This document shows positions 19,256-30,338 of a stretch of DNA of 64,000 nt, in pieces. How positions within the stretch are numbered: the stretch's first letter is position 1; each line of letters begins with the position of its first letter. The stretch comes from Amoebidium appalachense (lineage: Eukaryota > Ichthyosporea). The position numbers were made by a program, and so were the translations under genes. The stretch spans positions 13,082,001 through 13,146,000 of the forward strand of contig CAVNZM010000002.1 of assembly GCA_963693365.1 (NCBI GenBank), in the 5' to 3' direction. The notes under the pieces were generated by a model. It searched no databases and had not been told where the DNA came from. It saw only the letters and a list, made by a program, of their open reading frames with translations.

Positions 19256-20734
19256 ATGGATAGCGCCTCGCAAATGGTCGGGCAAAGCACAAACCCCGCC
19301 GACCCCACCGACCCCAAAAAGGGCACCCCCACCGACCCCGCCGACCCCACCGACCCCAAAAAGGGCACCCCCACCGACCCCGCCGACCCCACCGACCCCA
19401 AAAAGGGCACCCCCACCGACCCCGCCGACCCCACCGACAAAAAGGGCACCCCCGCCGACCCCACCGACCCCACCGACAAAAAGGGCACCCCCGCCGACCC
19501 CGCCGACCCCACCGACAAAAAGGGCACCCCCGCCGACCCCGCCGACCCCACCGACAAAAAGGGCACCCCCGCCGACCCCGCCGACCCCACCGACAAAAAG
19601 GGCACCCCCGCCGACCCCGCCGACCCCACCGACAAAAAGGGCACCCCCGCCGACCCCGCCGACCCCACCGACAAAAAGGGCACCCCCGCCGACCCCACCG
19701 ACAAGGACGTTTCTTCGGCTCCCATCGACCATAGACTTATGGAAGCACTACAGGCAGAAATGACATTGCAACTTAGTCAGGCTTTAGCCTCACTTGGCGT
19801 GACATCTGTGCCTGCTACACCCACCACCGCCGCCACCACCACCTTACTCGAATACAAAGAGAAATATGAAAATGCGGAGAAAGCGTTGCAAACGGTGAAA
19901 GATGAAAACAAACGGTTGACAGAAACGATTAGAGAGGTCAAAGAAGCAGCAGTCAAAGATAAATATACTGCTTCTGCAACGAACAACCTGTTGGCTGAGA
20001 GGGTTCAGGAACTCGAAGCTCGGCTCATTAGTGAGACGGCCGAAAAGTTATCCTTGCAGGATGAGGTGGCCTGGCAGAAGGAGGAAAATGCAAAAGTCGA
20101 GTCAGAGATGGCAGACCTGCAGAAATCCTATCTAAAGACAGTCAAGGAGAGCACACAAAAACTGCTTTTGGGCCTGAAACGCTCCCCCCATACATCCGAC
20201 GTCGAGGAGATACTCCCCCCCCCCCCTCCTAGCACTACCCAATCCGGTCGTTCATCCGTTGCCCGCCCCCACCAACGTCCTATTCAGAGTGCCCCCGCTC
20301 GCATAGACCCCATGATGTCCAATCCCCACACACAAACATCCGACGTCGAGGAGATACTCCCCCCCCCCCCCTCTAGCGCTACCCAATCCGGTCGTTCATC
20401 CGTTGCCCGCCCCCACCAACGTCCTACTCAGAGTGCCCCCGCTCGCACAGACCCCATGATGTCCAGTCCCCACACAAAAACCGGGCTCGGGCTGAAGAGG
20501 GGGGCGGATTCAGGTGGGAATGTGCCCAAACGGTTCCGGGGCGGAGAGAGAGAAAGGCCCAAGGAATCAATAGATAAGATTCTCGACGAAGCAGCCAGAG
20601 AGGAGGATGAGAAGAAGCGGAAAGAAAGCAGTCGTGCAGGGCAGGGCAAGAAAGAAAGACCATCGGGCAAGAAAACGGTGCCCCTCCGCACACAGAGGCC
20701 TGTGACTTCCAGTGACGATGACCAATCGGTCTGA
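19256..20734 (+). CDS. Repeat/coiled-coil protein with N-terminal DPADPTDKKGTP repeats
   Basis: This is an intronless 492-aa ORF; the ATG at 19256 has a good context (AACCATGG). Residues about 15-155 are about 11 tandem copies of an acidic/basic 12-13-aa unit, DPADPTDKKGTPA, with early copies reading DPKKGTPT. Residues about 165-310 are charged and heptad-like (EYKEKYENAEKALQ and later ELEARL), a probable coiled coil. Residues about 315-410 contain a duplicated segment starting TSDVEEILPPPP and ending DPMMS, also duplicated in DNA at 20191-20337 and 20338-20475. The C-terminal 80 residues are very basic (KRFRGG, KKRKESSR) and end in SSDDDQSV. The protein is largely disordered with a possible nuclear or nucleic-acid-binding tail. 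No family recognised; a viral or host scaffold are both possible. Confidence 0.7.
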   Translation: MDSASQMVGQSTNPADPTDPKKGTPTDPADPTDPKKGTPTDPADPTDPKKGTPTDPADPTDKKGTPADPTDPTDKKGTPADPADPTDKKGTPADPADPTDKKGTPADPADPTDKKGTPADPADPTDKKGTPADPADPTDKKGTPADPTDKDVSSAPIDHRLMEALQAEMTLQLSQALASLGVTSVPATPTTAATTTLLEYKEKYENAEKALQTVKDENKRLTETIREVKEAAVKDKYTASATNNLLAERVQELEARLISETAEKLSLQDEVAWQKEENAKVESEMADLQKSYLKTVKESTQKLLLGLKRSPHTSDVEEILPPPPPSTTQSGRSSVARPHQRPIQSAPARIDPMMSNPHTQTSDVEEILPPPPSSATQSGRSSVARPHQRPTQSAPARTDPMMSSPHTKTGLGLKRGADSGGNVPKRFRGGERERPKESIDKILDEAAREEDEKKRKESSRAGQGKKERPSGKKTVPLRTQRPVTSSDDDQSV

Positions 20735-20739
20735 AAGAC

Positions 20740-20789
20740 TTTGTGTGTGTTTTTTTTGTTTTTTTTTTTTTTTGTTTTGTTTTTTTTGT

Positions 20790-20825
<36 letters not shown>

Positions 20826-21060
20826 CTTCGACTATGTTACATGGCAGAGCCTAGGACGTGGGAGTGATGCCGTGTGAAATCTGGAAAAATATAGACTTGA
20901 AAGCATTGTTTTTTTTTTTTGTTTTTGTTTTTTTTGTTTTTTTTTTTGTTTTCTTTTTTTTTTTTTTTTTTTTTTTTGGGGGGGGGGGGGGGGGGGGCTT
21001 CGACTATGTTACATGGCAGAGCCTACGGTTTCTGTATAATGTATAGGTAGAAGTTTTGGG
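20740..21060. repeat. T-rich and poly-G tracts with a duplicated 28-bp motif
   Basis: CTTCGACTATGTTACATGGC appears twice (about 20826 and 20998), each time directly after a long T-then-G homopolymer, so a poly-T/poly-G plus tag unit has been duplicated. No gene. Confidence 0.75.
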
Positions 21061-21149
21061 ATTTCTTTTTACAATCGGTTGGAGATGGATTTTATAAAAA
21101 GAAATCCAGTGTTATCTGAATCTGTGCTTACCCCACATGCTTGTATACA

Positions 21150-22266
21150 CAGACGTGATGCACGTCTAAGTCCTTCACACACTCAAAGAGTCCCACCACC
21201 CACATGCACTAGCACTATTTCTCTCTTCCTGCTCTGTATCCCCCTCCCCCCTTCATGCATGCACGTCTAAGTCCTTCAATCCCCATGCCATGCACACACT
21301 CAAAGAGTCCCCCACCACCCACATGCACTAGCACCATTTCTCTCTTCCTGCTCTATATCCCCCCCCCACCCCCCCCTCCCCCTTCCCCCTTCATGCATGC
21401 ACGTCTAAGTCCTTCAATCCCCATGCCATGCACACATTCAAAGAGTCCCCCACCACCCACATGCACTAGCACCATTTCTCTCTTCCTGCTCTATATCCCC
21501 CCCCCCCCCCCCCCCCCCCTCCCCCCTCCCCCCTTCATGCATGCACGTCTAAGTCCTTCAATCCCCATGCCATGCACACACTCAAAGAGTCCCCACCACC
21601 CACATGCACTAGCACCATTTCTCTCTTCCTGCTCTATATCCCCCCCCCACCCCCCCCCCCCCTCCCCTCCCCCCTTCATGCATGCACGTCTAAGTCCTTC
21701 AATCCCCATGCCATGCACACACTCAAAGAGTCCCCACCACCCACATGCACTAGCACCATTTCTCTCTTCCTGCTCTATATCCCCCCCCACCCCCCCTCCC
21801 CTCCCCCCTTCATGCATGCACGTCTAAGTCCTTCAATCCCCATGCCATGCACACACTCAAAGAGTCCCCCACCACCCACATGCACTAGCACCATTTCTCT
21901 CTTCCTGCTCTATATCCCCCCCCCCTCCCCTCCCCCCTTCATGCATGCACCCCCACCCCCCCCCCTCCCTCCCCCCTTCATGCATGCACCCCCCACCCCC
22001 CCCCCTCCCCTCCCCCCTTCATGCATGCACGTCTAAGTCCTTCAATCCCCATGCCATGCACACATTCAGAGAGTCCCCCACCACCCACATGCACTAGCAC
22101 CATTTCTCTCTTCCTGCTCTCTATCCCCCCTCCCACCCCCCCCCCTCCCCTCCCCCCTTCATGCATGCACGTCTAAGTCCTTCAATCCCCATGCCATGCA
22201 CACATTCAAAGAGTCCCCCACCACCCACATGCACTAGCACCATTTCTCTCTTCCTGCTCTGTATTC
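21150..22266. repeat. Tandem array of about 140-bp units
   Basis: About eight copies of a unit with ATGCACGTCTAAGTCCTTCA, CCATGCCATGCACACA, AAAGAGTCCC and CATTTCTCTCTTCCTGCTCT, separated by poly-C of varying length. Confidence 0.92.
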
Positions 22267-22423
22267 CCTGCATGCACTAGCAGTGTTACTCGTTCATCCC
22301 AGCCCGGGCCAATGGTATGCAAAGTAACTGTATCGGCCGTGCAGCGCTGTCGTTGTGTGTTTATTTTCGTGTTTTTGGGTCGGTGCATGTGTGGTGTGGA
22401 GTACCATGTTTATTGCTTTTTGT

Positions 22424-22625
22424 ATCAGCGCTGGCGTGTACTCCACTTTTGTATCAGCGCTGGCGCTGTGATTGTCGTGTACTCCACTTTTGTATCAGCG
22501 CTGGCGGTACTCCACTTTTGTATCAGCGCTGGCGGTACTCCACTTTTGTATCAGCGCTGGCGTGTACTCCACTTTTGTATCAGCGCTGGCGCTGTGATTG
22601 TCGTGTACTCCACTTTTGTAGCCCG
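22424..22625. repeat. Short tandem repeat with TTTGTATCAGCGCTGGCG
   Basis: About eight copies, with a GTACTCCAC linker and a higher-order duplication that includes GCTGTGATTGTC. Confidence 0.9.
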
Positions 22626-22639
22626 GTGTGTTAATTGAA

Positions 22640-22912
22640 TTAAAAGTCCGAGTGACTTGTTTGTCTCAGAGTGGTGTCGTACTCCGCAGCACCCGTCTTC
22701 TTATTGAAATAGTATATGACTGCATACACCAATGGTGTAACCAATAAACATGTGAGGACAATAGCAGCGCTGACGTACACCAGATACATTTTGTTCACTT
22801 TCTCTCTAGCATTCGGTTCGGACTTCATTAAATTGTACCAGTGTATATTTGCAACGACACTGCATATAGATATCACATAAAGAATGCCTGTGGTGACCGT
22901 GCTGTCGAACAT
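22640..22912 (-). CDS. Small two-TM membrane protein
   Basis: This ORF is 90 aa from the ATG at 22912. The frame stays open upstream to about 23058 without another ATG, so the coding part may also be a terminal exon entered by splicing. Two hydrophobic segments are clear: TGILYVISICSVVANI near residues 8-23, and YVSAAIVLTCLLVTPLVYAV near residues 47-66. They are separated by a charged loop (KSEPNAREKVNK), and the tail YFNKKTG...TSHSDF is polar. No family recognised. Confidence 0.5.
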   Translation of the reverse strand: MFDSTVTTGILYVISICSVVANIHWYNLMKSEPNAREKVNKMYLVYVSAAIVLTCLLVTPLVYAVIYYFNKKTGAAEYDTTLRQTSHSDF

Positions 22913-23216
22913 GTACGTGTACCTCACAAAACTTTCAGTATCCGACGTGTTACACCCCAAAAGTGACCTCTCTGAGATCTTGCCTGTGGTACAAACTCTT
23001 GATGCCGTGTTGCTCTTGTGTTTTACCAGTACCCCTCTCTCCAGATGCCGAATTTAGATTGGAATTCGTGAATACACCCATGTGATTGGTCAGTGGTTTG
23101 GCACCAAGAGATTGATTGATATGCCATCAACCAGTCAACAAAAAGTACTCGCTTTTACTTTTTGTCTCGCTTCACCCCAATCCAAGAACAGTGCACACCA
23201 AAACAAAACACTAGAA

Positions 23217-23699
23217 ATGGGAGACGCACTTTTGCGCCCCGATTCGGTTGACCCCGAACGATGCCCTGCATTTGCACCCTCAAAAAAAGCCCAGTGCAAA
23301 AACAGAAAGAAAACATGCCCACACCACAAGGACGGCTTCAAGCCCTGGGTATGCTTTGCCCCTGCCACCGGTGTCCTCCTCTACAGCGACAACACCATCA
23401 ACATCCTCCACCCCCACAAGGCCGGGGACTATGCTCATGCAAACCTCCTGCTGGACGACCTCCTGGCCGCCTTTACAGTCGCAGAAATGCAGCGCCCTCG
23501 CACCGAGCGCACCGGGGTACCCGCGCTGACTGTGTCCACTCCGGATCCACCCATGGGTGCACCACAGCCACCGGTTGCAGCTGCAGCGGTGGGTGTGGGC
23601 AGGGAAAATGGGTACTGCCAGGGCAAAACCAAGGCTGGCAATCCCTGCAAAAACAGGGTGAAATCTACGACCCATTGCCATAAGCACAAGCCCAAATAA
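23217..23699 (+). CDS. Protein with two CxxxTxxGxPC-type Cys/His motifs
   Basis: This ORF is 160 aa from the ATG at 23217 (context GAAATGG); the open frame to 23082 starts at GTG and lacks obvious coding character. The C-terminal 35 residues read CQGKTKAGNPCKNRV, then CHKHK. This is a compact Cys-Cys-Cys-His motif seen in many small viral and eukaryotic proteins (pattern C-x3-T-x2-G-x-P-C). Residues about 16-40 contain a second, degenerate copy: CPAFAPSKKAQCKNR, then CPHHK. Between them is a hydrophobic-helical region with LLLDDLLAAF and a Pro/Ala-rich linker. It is probably a small zinc-binding protein; function unknown. The two copies suggest internal duplication. Confidence 0.6.
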   Translation: MGDALLRPDSVDPERCPAFAPSKKAQCKNRKKTCPHHKDGFKPWVCFAPATGVLLYSDNTINILHPHKAGDYAHANLLLDDLLAAFTVAEMQRPRTERTGVPALTVSTPDPPMGAPQPPVAAAAVGVGRENGYCQGKTKAGNPCKNRVKSTTHCHKHKPK

Positions 23700-23759
23700 A
23701 AAAACCACCCACACACCCCCACGTGCCAACATACACTATCCTCCCCGTGAGTGGCATGC

Positions 23760-24352
23760 CAGTCTCCCCTGCTCCCCTGCCCCCCTGCCCCCCCTGCCCC
23801 CCTGCCCCCCTGCTCCCCTGCCCCCCAGCCCCCCTGCCTGCCGGAACCAGGCCCCCCAGTGGTGGCATTCCAACACGTGCATGCTAGAAGATCGTGCTAC
23901 ATGAACAAATGGTCTTAACTCAGCCATACACACAACCATGGTTCCCCCACTCTCCCCAGCCTCCTGTGCACGTGTGCCTCCCCTGCACGTGTGCCCCCCT
24001 GCCTCCCGTAACCAGGCCCCCAGTGGTGGCATTCCAACACGTGCATACCATGGTTCCCCCACCCCCCCCAGTCTCGCCTGCTCCTCTGCCTCCTCTGCCT
24101 CCCGTCCTGCCGGAACCAGGCCCCCCAGTGGTGGCATTCCAACACGTGCATGCCATGGTTCCCCCACTCTCCCCAGCCTCCTGTGCACGTGTGCCACCCC
24201 AGCCCCCCAGCCTCCCCTGCACGTGTGCCCCCCTGCCTGCCGGAACCACGGCCCCCAGTGGTGGCAGTGAGTGTCCCCCCTGCCTCCCCTGCACGTGTGC
24301 CCCCCCTGCCTCCCCTGCCTCCCGGAACCACGCCCCGGCGCAGTGGCAGCTA
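23760..24352. repeat. Degenerate C-rich tandem repeat with CCAGTGGTGGCATTCCAACA
   Basis: Four to five imperfect units contain CCTGCCTGCCGGAACCAGGCC and GTGGTGGCATTCCAACACG, with CTGCACGTGTGCC motifs between. No convincing gene; long ORFs on both strands follow the repeat period. Confidence 0.82.
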
Positions 24353-24592
24353 TTTTTAGATATAGAGATTCCATGGCCACATGGCCAGATGGCCAGATCA
24401 TTTTGCTCACCGTTTTATCCCGTTTTATCCACCTTTTTCCACACACTGAATTTGACCTGGCCATCTGGCCATCTGGGTAGAGACCGTTTTCTGTTCTGAT
24501 ATTGGAGAACTGTCTGATAGTGATAGCAAATGTCATTCGAAGAACAATCGGGAAACCCCGTGGTGTGACAACCAATCAGAATGAAGCAATAT

Positions 24593-24976
24593 TGGGATAT
24601 TCGGGTTGGTTGTAGGTTTCCGGGTCGGGCCGAAGGCCCTAACGGGCCGCAGGCCCGCCTATTGGGCCGCCAGGCCCTAGGCCGCCAGGCCCGGGGCCCC
24701 GGGGACCGGGGGCCCGACCCGGCCCGCGAGCCACCCCCGCCCGGCCCGGCCCGCGGGGCCCGGCGGCCCCGGGGTTAGCAGACTCTGCTAACCCCGGGGC
24801 CGCCGGGCCCCGCGGGCCGGGCCGGGCCGGGGGTGGCTCGCGGGCCGGGTCGGGCCCCCGGTCCCCGGGGCCCCGGGCCTGGCGGCCTAGGGCCTGGCGG
24901 CCCAATAGGCGGGCCTGCGGCCCGTTAGGGCCTTCGGCCCGACCCGGAAAACCTTACAACCAACCCGAATATCCCA
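24593..24976. repeat. Loopless GC-rich inverted repeat (about 192-bp arms)
   Basis: The left arm begins TGGGATATTCGGGTTGG and the right arm ends CCAACCCGAATATCCCA. The arms match almost perfectly, with a few 1-bp differences near the GGTTT/AAAACC stretch. They meet at GGTTAGCAGACTCTGCTAACC near 24783 with a single unpaired base. The interior is nearly all G and C in GGGCC/CCCGG words. AT-rich flanks (AATAT, AAATAT) could be target duplications. Confidence 0.93.
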
Positions 24977-26535
24977 AAATATATACGTGATGGTCAGGCG
25001 CTGACGGTAAGCTGATTGGATGACGGCTACGGGGAAATAGTTCCGTGACTTTCATGGAATCGATGTTTGCTTTGCAGGGAAGAATTAGACCAGCAGGGTT
25101 CAAGGTTCACCAAATTTTATTTATTTATTATTTCAGCTATTTAATACGGAATATATTATCATAGATATAACTCCAGTAAATTTTATTAACAATACTGTAC
25201 TAAATAGGAGGAAACGTTTCACTTTCGACGGTTTGTCACTGTGGTAGCCTAAATGTCCATGGTCGATCTACGAATCAACTCTGGCATCGTCAGCAGGCAG
25301 CTTGCCAAACTGTTTGTTGATAATGAAAACACCATTTTATTGGCGCACAAAGAAAATAAAGCTCTTTTAAGTTTTTAAAAACCCAGAAACGGATTTTAAT
25401 TTTGTTATTATCATACTGAGAAAATCTTTTGAGTAAAACGCGGCTCACAAGGCACTGCCTAATTTGGAGACATAACCAATGACATGCCCGGGTTGAGCCT
25501 GTGGGGCTCCGACTCTTCCTTTGCATTCCACTGTGGAATGCAAAGGAAGAGTCGGACAGTCAGAAGTTCCCCCGCATTCGGATTTCGGAGCCCCAGAAAA
25601 TACCCGCAACTTCTTGCAAGCCAACAAAAGATAATACATTATAAAGCAAAAGTTTTTCAATAACCATAAAATAACATAAATTTTAAACTTGTAACAAGTT
25701 GATATATTCCAGAAAACATCAATGACTGAAAAAAAAAACCGCTATTCCGGATTTTCTCACCACTTCCATTCACTATCTTATAACCAGTTTGCTTCGCTCA
25801 TGGGATTCCCGGGACAAACACTGATGGCGCGAAGATACGAACTGGTCGGCTGGATATGAACTGGCCTTTTTTTTGAACCCACGCGTGTGTAGTATCGTCA
25901 CAGTCGTGTGTGTACAGGTATATCGTGTGTGTCAGTGTGTTGGGCACAAACATGGTGTTGGTCAGTGTTAACGAAGTGCTCCATGCGCAGCACCCATTTT
26001 TTCTCCGTTGGCACGTGACATGTGGACGATTTCAAATAATTATCAACGGTGTCATCAAATTCCCCCGGCTTATAATTACAGTAAACCATTTGCAGCGTGA
26101 TGGGCGGAATACATATACACAACGCAATATTGGGAAACCTGTTGTTCAGCCTTTTTTATGCACAGTCAGGCTGCCAATAAACCTCAGGCTGTGGTTCATA
26201 CTACCAGCGCTAGCATGCTTCCATCCCTTTACAAGCCTCGTGAAGAAATCACCGTGTTGACCACGTATGCGCAGTGCATGTTGGGGCATGGGCATGACCT
26301 TGGCCATGGCCATCCATGGGCAAAGGCAACGGTTACTGGGATTACGACGAAGCTTGTCGTATAAAAGGTTCATTTCGAAATACTCATACAACCCTTAGCA
26401 CACCCGTAACCGAAGTGAATCATCGTGTTTGGCAAGCACGTGCCTGCTTCACAAAGGTATGTCTTCACACAGAAAATAAGCCTTACTTTTTTTGTGTGTG
26501 GACAGTCACTGTTAACAACGTTGCATAGACTTTGG
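24977..26535. other. Unique AT-rich sequence without a recognisable gene
   Basis: No ORF here has family signatures or coding-like composition. It contains a nested palindrome at 25502-25595 and is otherwise featureless. Confidence 0.5.
25502..25595. repeat. Nested palindrome
   Basis: Perfect 24-bp arms (TCCGACTCTTCCTTTGCATT... at 25508-25531 and its complement at 25533-25556) flank a single T. Outside them TGGGGCTCCGA (25502) is answered by TCGGAGCCCCA (25585-25595). Confidence 0.9.
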
Positions 26536-26544
26536 GAGGGAAAG

Positions 26545-27343
26545 TGCTGGCGTGCGTGCATGCGTGCGTGAGTGCGTGCCTGCGTGCCTGCGTGCCTGCG
26601 CGCCTGCGTGCCTGCGCGCCTGCGTGCCTGCGTGTGTACGTACGTACGTGAGTGCTGCGTGCGAGCGTGCGTGTGTCTATGTATACACGTGTGTGTGTGT
26701 GCGCGCGCGAGCGTCCGTGTGTGTGTACACGTGTGTGTGTATGGTGGTTGTGTGGGTGTGCGTGCGAGTGTGTGATATGTTATGGTGTTTATAATTTACG
26801 GTGTGTGTGTCTGTGTGCCTGTGTGCCTGTGTGGCTGTGTGTGTCTGCGCGCGTGTGTGTGTGGCGATGGTCTGGGGGAGGGGAGGGGGGGGGGGGAAGG
26901 GGGGGGGGGGGGGGGGGGGGGGGGGAGGGAGGGGGGGTGTGTGTGTGGGGCGGGGGAGGGGGGGGGGGGGGTAGTGAATGAGCAAATGTGTTTTTTGTTC
27001 CCTTCTTCTCATGTTTTTTCCTTTTTTTTTTTTTTTTTTTTTTGTGGTGGCGGGGGGGAGGGGAGGGGGGGACAAGGGGGGGGGGGGGGGGGGGGGGGGG
27101 GGAGGGAGGGGGGGGATTATGGGAGAGGGAGGAAGAATGAATGACGAACGTTCAGAAAGACTCCTCGGGATTTGGAGAGAATGGGGCGCTGGATGGGCGG
27201 GCGGGTTAGGGTAAGCTCTGATGCCCTTGCGCGAATGGTGCCGGGAATAAACAGGCTTAGGATGTGTGTGTTTTTGTTTTGTTTTTGTTTTTGTTTTTGT
27301 TTTTTGTTTTTTGGGGGGGGGGGGGGGGGAGGGGGGGGTAAGG

Positions 27344-27374
<31 letters not shown>

Positions 27375-27375
27375 A
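26545..27375. repeat. GCGT-rich, poly-G and GT tracts
   Basis: (GCGTGCCT)n and (GT)n up to about 26870, then interrupted poly-G to about 27112, then T/G and poly-G to 27375. No gene. Confidence 0.85.
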
Positions 27376-27442
27376 GGGAGGGAGGGAGGGAGCGAGAGGG
27401 GGGATGGTGCTCCAATTATCGATGTCATGTGTCAAGTTTTTC

Positions 27443-27446
<4 letters not shown>

Positions 27447-27507
<61 letters not shown>
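27447..27507. repeat. (TA)n microsatellite
   Basis: About 60 bp of pure TA. Confidence 0.95.
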
Positions 27508-27510
<3 letters not shown>

Positions 27511-28230
27511 GGTACAGCCATTGGTCGCCGTGGGTAAGGGCAGTGTTTGTTACCTCTGGGATGCAAGGCTCGAGTCCAAGTTTGCATTTCAAGGTTTTTT
27601 CCCCGGAGGAGTGCTCATAGGGATTACGGGTCTTCCGCCAATGAGCAAGGACTGTACCCGGTGAATATAGTTAAAGTTACAGTTAAAGAGTTAGTTTAGT
27701 TAAAGAGTGCTAATGGTTCAGTCAGTTGGCTAACACACTGTTAATGATCCTCACTGTAGCTACAGTACTAGTACGGTACACACAGCCCAGTGTTTTTGCC
27801 CCAGCCTCCTTAGCGGGGAGAATGGAATGCAAGGCTTTTTTTTTTTTTTTTTCGGTTGGCCGAGGGTTTTGTTTTCGACGTGTATGATGACACGGGGATT
27901 TGAGACAGCAGCTAAAACAATTTCACCGGCTATACATACCGTTTTTTTTTTATGTGCAAATGTTTGCTAGGCCACAAGTTTTAAGATTGATATCATACTG
28001 AATGTTGCATGACAGCGAGATAGATTTTCCGACTACCAAAAGGCTATAGCTTAAGGATCCTGCTGCTTTCATGATAAATTAATGTCTGCGGCAAATCTTG
28101 CTATTTATTTTCGCTAATCAGCGATGATTTATGCACCAGAGTGGGTAGAACTAATTTTTATTATATTTTTAACACTATTCAAATTAGGGGCCAATGGGGG
28201 CACCCGGTGTTCTGGATAACGCACCCGGTG
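27508..28230. other. Unique sequence, nothing recognised
   Basis: AT-rich single-copy-looking DNA with short ORFs only; a few GTTAAAG repeats near 27665-27705. Confidence 0.45.
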
Positions 28231-28871
28231 TTCTGGACACCGGGGGGGGAAGGGGGGGGGGGGGGGGGGGTACCCGGGGGGCAAGATCGCCGGGCTGAAA
28301 ATGATTATGGCTCAGGATTTGGGAACTTCATAAGAGATCTGCAACCAAACCCCCTGAACTATACGAGATTAGCAGGAATTGCGTTTGTAAATTCCGAATA
28401 CATTATATGATGCCTTCAACACCTGCCAGTAGCCTATGAAGTCCATCTGAGATTGAGTTACAAGGAAGATCACGGGAAGTACCGACCTGCTCGAATTTTC
28501 AATAAATATTTGCGTACATTGTCATATCGGAGATGCGGACGTCTCCTGTGAGTTTACTGTTACACAAAAAAGCTCCAATTAGTATTTGCTAGTTTATAAC
28601 TCTTTCTTTTGTGTGTGGGGGGGAGGAGGGGGGAGGGGAGGGGGGGATAAAGAGAGGGAGAGGGAGAGAGAGAGAGAGTGGGGGGGGGGGGGGGGTTATA
28701 GAGAGTGGGGGGGGGGGAGGGGGGGGGATGACCGAAGAGGGGGGGAGGGGGGGAGGGGGGGAGGGGGGAGTGGATATACCGTGTGCCACAGTGGTGGTGG
28801 GTTGTGTGGGAAAGGAGGTGAATGGAGGGAGGGAAAGGGGAGGGGGTAGAGGGGTGGGGGGTAAAGGGGGG

Positions 28872-28935
<64 letters not shown>

Positions 28936-29195
28936 GGGGAAGGGGGAGTGGAAGTTGCAGGGCAGGGTGGGGGCCTGGGAGCACCGATTTGGTGTGGGGG
29001 CTGGTGGGTGAGTGGGGCCTCGGGAAGTTGGGGGGCGAGGTGGGGGGGGGGGAGGGGGGGAGGGGGGGGGGGGGGGGAGAAGGGAAGGGGGAGGAGGAAG
29101 GCATATATATCGCAGGGGGAAGCGTGCCAAGTGGAGGTGGGTGCGGGGCGGGGGGAGGGGGGGGGAGGGGGGGGGGGGGGGGGGGGGAGCTGGCA
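28230..29195. repeat. Poly-G-dominated tracts
   Basis: Interrupted poly-G and GGGGA runs (28242-28270, 28615-28775, 28868-28933, 29041-29190). Gly/Pro ORFs are artefacts. Confidence 0.9.
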
Positions 29196-29359
29196 CAGGA
29201 AAAATGGGGGGGAAGGGAGTTATGTGGAATCAAGGGAGCCAAACATGTTGCTAGGGCTGACCAGCGCTGGTAGAAGGAGGCAAAGGTCTGGATAATGGGA
29301 AGGCAGCAGGGTTTGCTTTAGATATTAGTTAAAGGCGACACGGTGGGTGGCTGGGTCAC

Positions 29360-29540
29360 GGATCCGGCCTGACTGTTGAATGGGTGCGGCAGTTTAATTA
29401 TTGATTAACCATTTATGGTGTCGCGTCTAAGTGTTTATACTGTACACCTTGGATCCGGCCTGACTGTTGAATGGGTGCGGCAGTTTTATTATTGATTAAC
29501 CATTTATGGTGTCGTGTCAAAGTGTTTCATTTAGTGTAGG
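29360..29540. repeat. 91-bp tandem duplication
   Basis: Two adjacent copies begin GGATCCGGCCTGACTGTTGA and share a TTATTGATTAACCATTTATGG core. Confidence 0.9.
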
Positions 29541-29726
29541 AGGAGCTATTGTTTCCCTATTCTACATATATCATGCAGGGCCGACGTGGGGTACTACATC
29601 AATAATTAATACAGGGGGTGATTGATATTAAGATACTATGATCTGAACTTAAGTCTTCACTATTTTTTATTTTTATTTTTATTTTTTTTTCTTCATACAC
29701 CCTACCAAACCTGGATATCTGAGAAA

Positions 29727-29761
<35 letters not shown>

Positions 29762-30196
29762 CTGCGTTGATTACAAAGTGACTTGCTGCACGATTGAATT
29801 GTCACGAATGCAGCATGCAATATTGCTTTAGTTTTCCACCGCAATCAAACGTTAACATGCTAAACAGTGTTGCTGAATGGCTTCTCAAGGTTCCCTAAGC
29901 TATCCGATGGCTGTTTGACCCCCCCCCCCCCCCCCCCCCCCCCCCCCTTGCCCTCATCCCCTCCCATCCCCCGGATCCTAGGGTGTTGCTAATCAAACTC
30001 TTAACTTAGTCACGAAGAAATATCGGGGGCAGAGAGGCAATGACCAATACCGATGATGCCTCTGTCCTCTTTTATGGCTTCCCCTCTCGGTGTTTCTCTG
30101 TTTCTAGCTTTAGATCTTTCTTCGTTTTTTATTTCAGTTATTCGTCCAAGTTGTGTTCATGCACAATTCGTGAGTCACATATTAATGTGTGCACAC

Positions 30197-30338
<142 letters not shown>

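Noticed and set aside
22913-22960. N-myristoylated MGCNTSD start for the two-TM protein
   Set aside because: The codon at 22960 is TTG, not ATG; the first ATG is at 22912.
24593-24976. Large GC hairpin as a transcription terminator
   Set aside because: Far too long, loopless, and not placed after a gene end; an inverted-repeat element is more likely.
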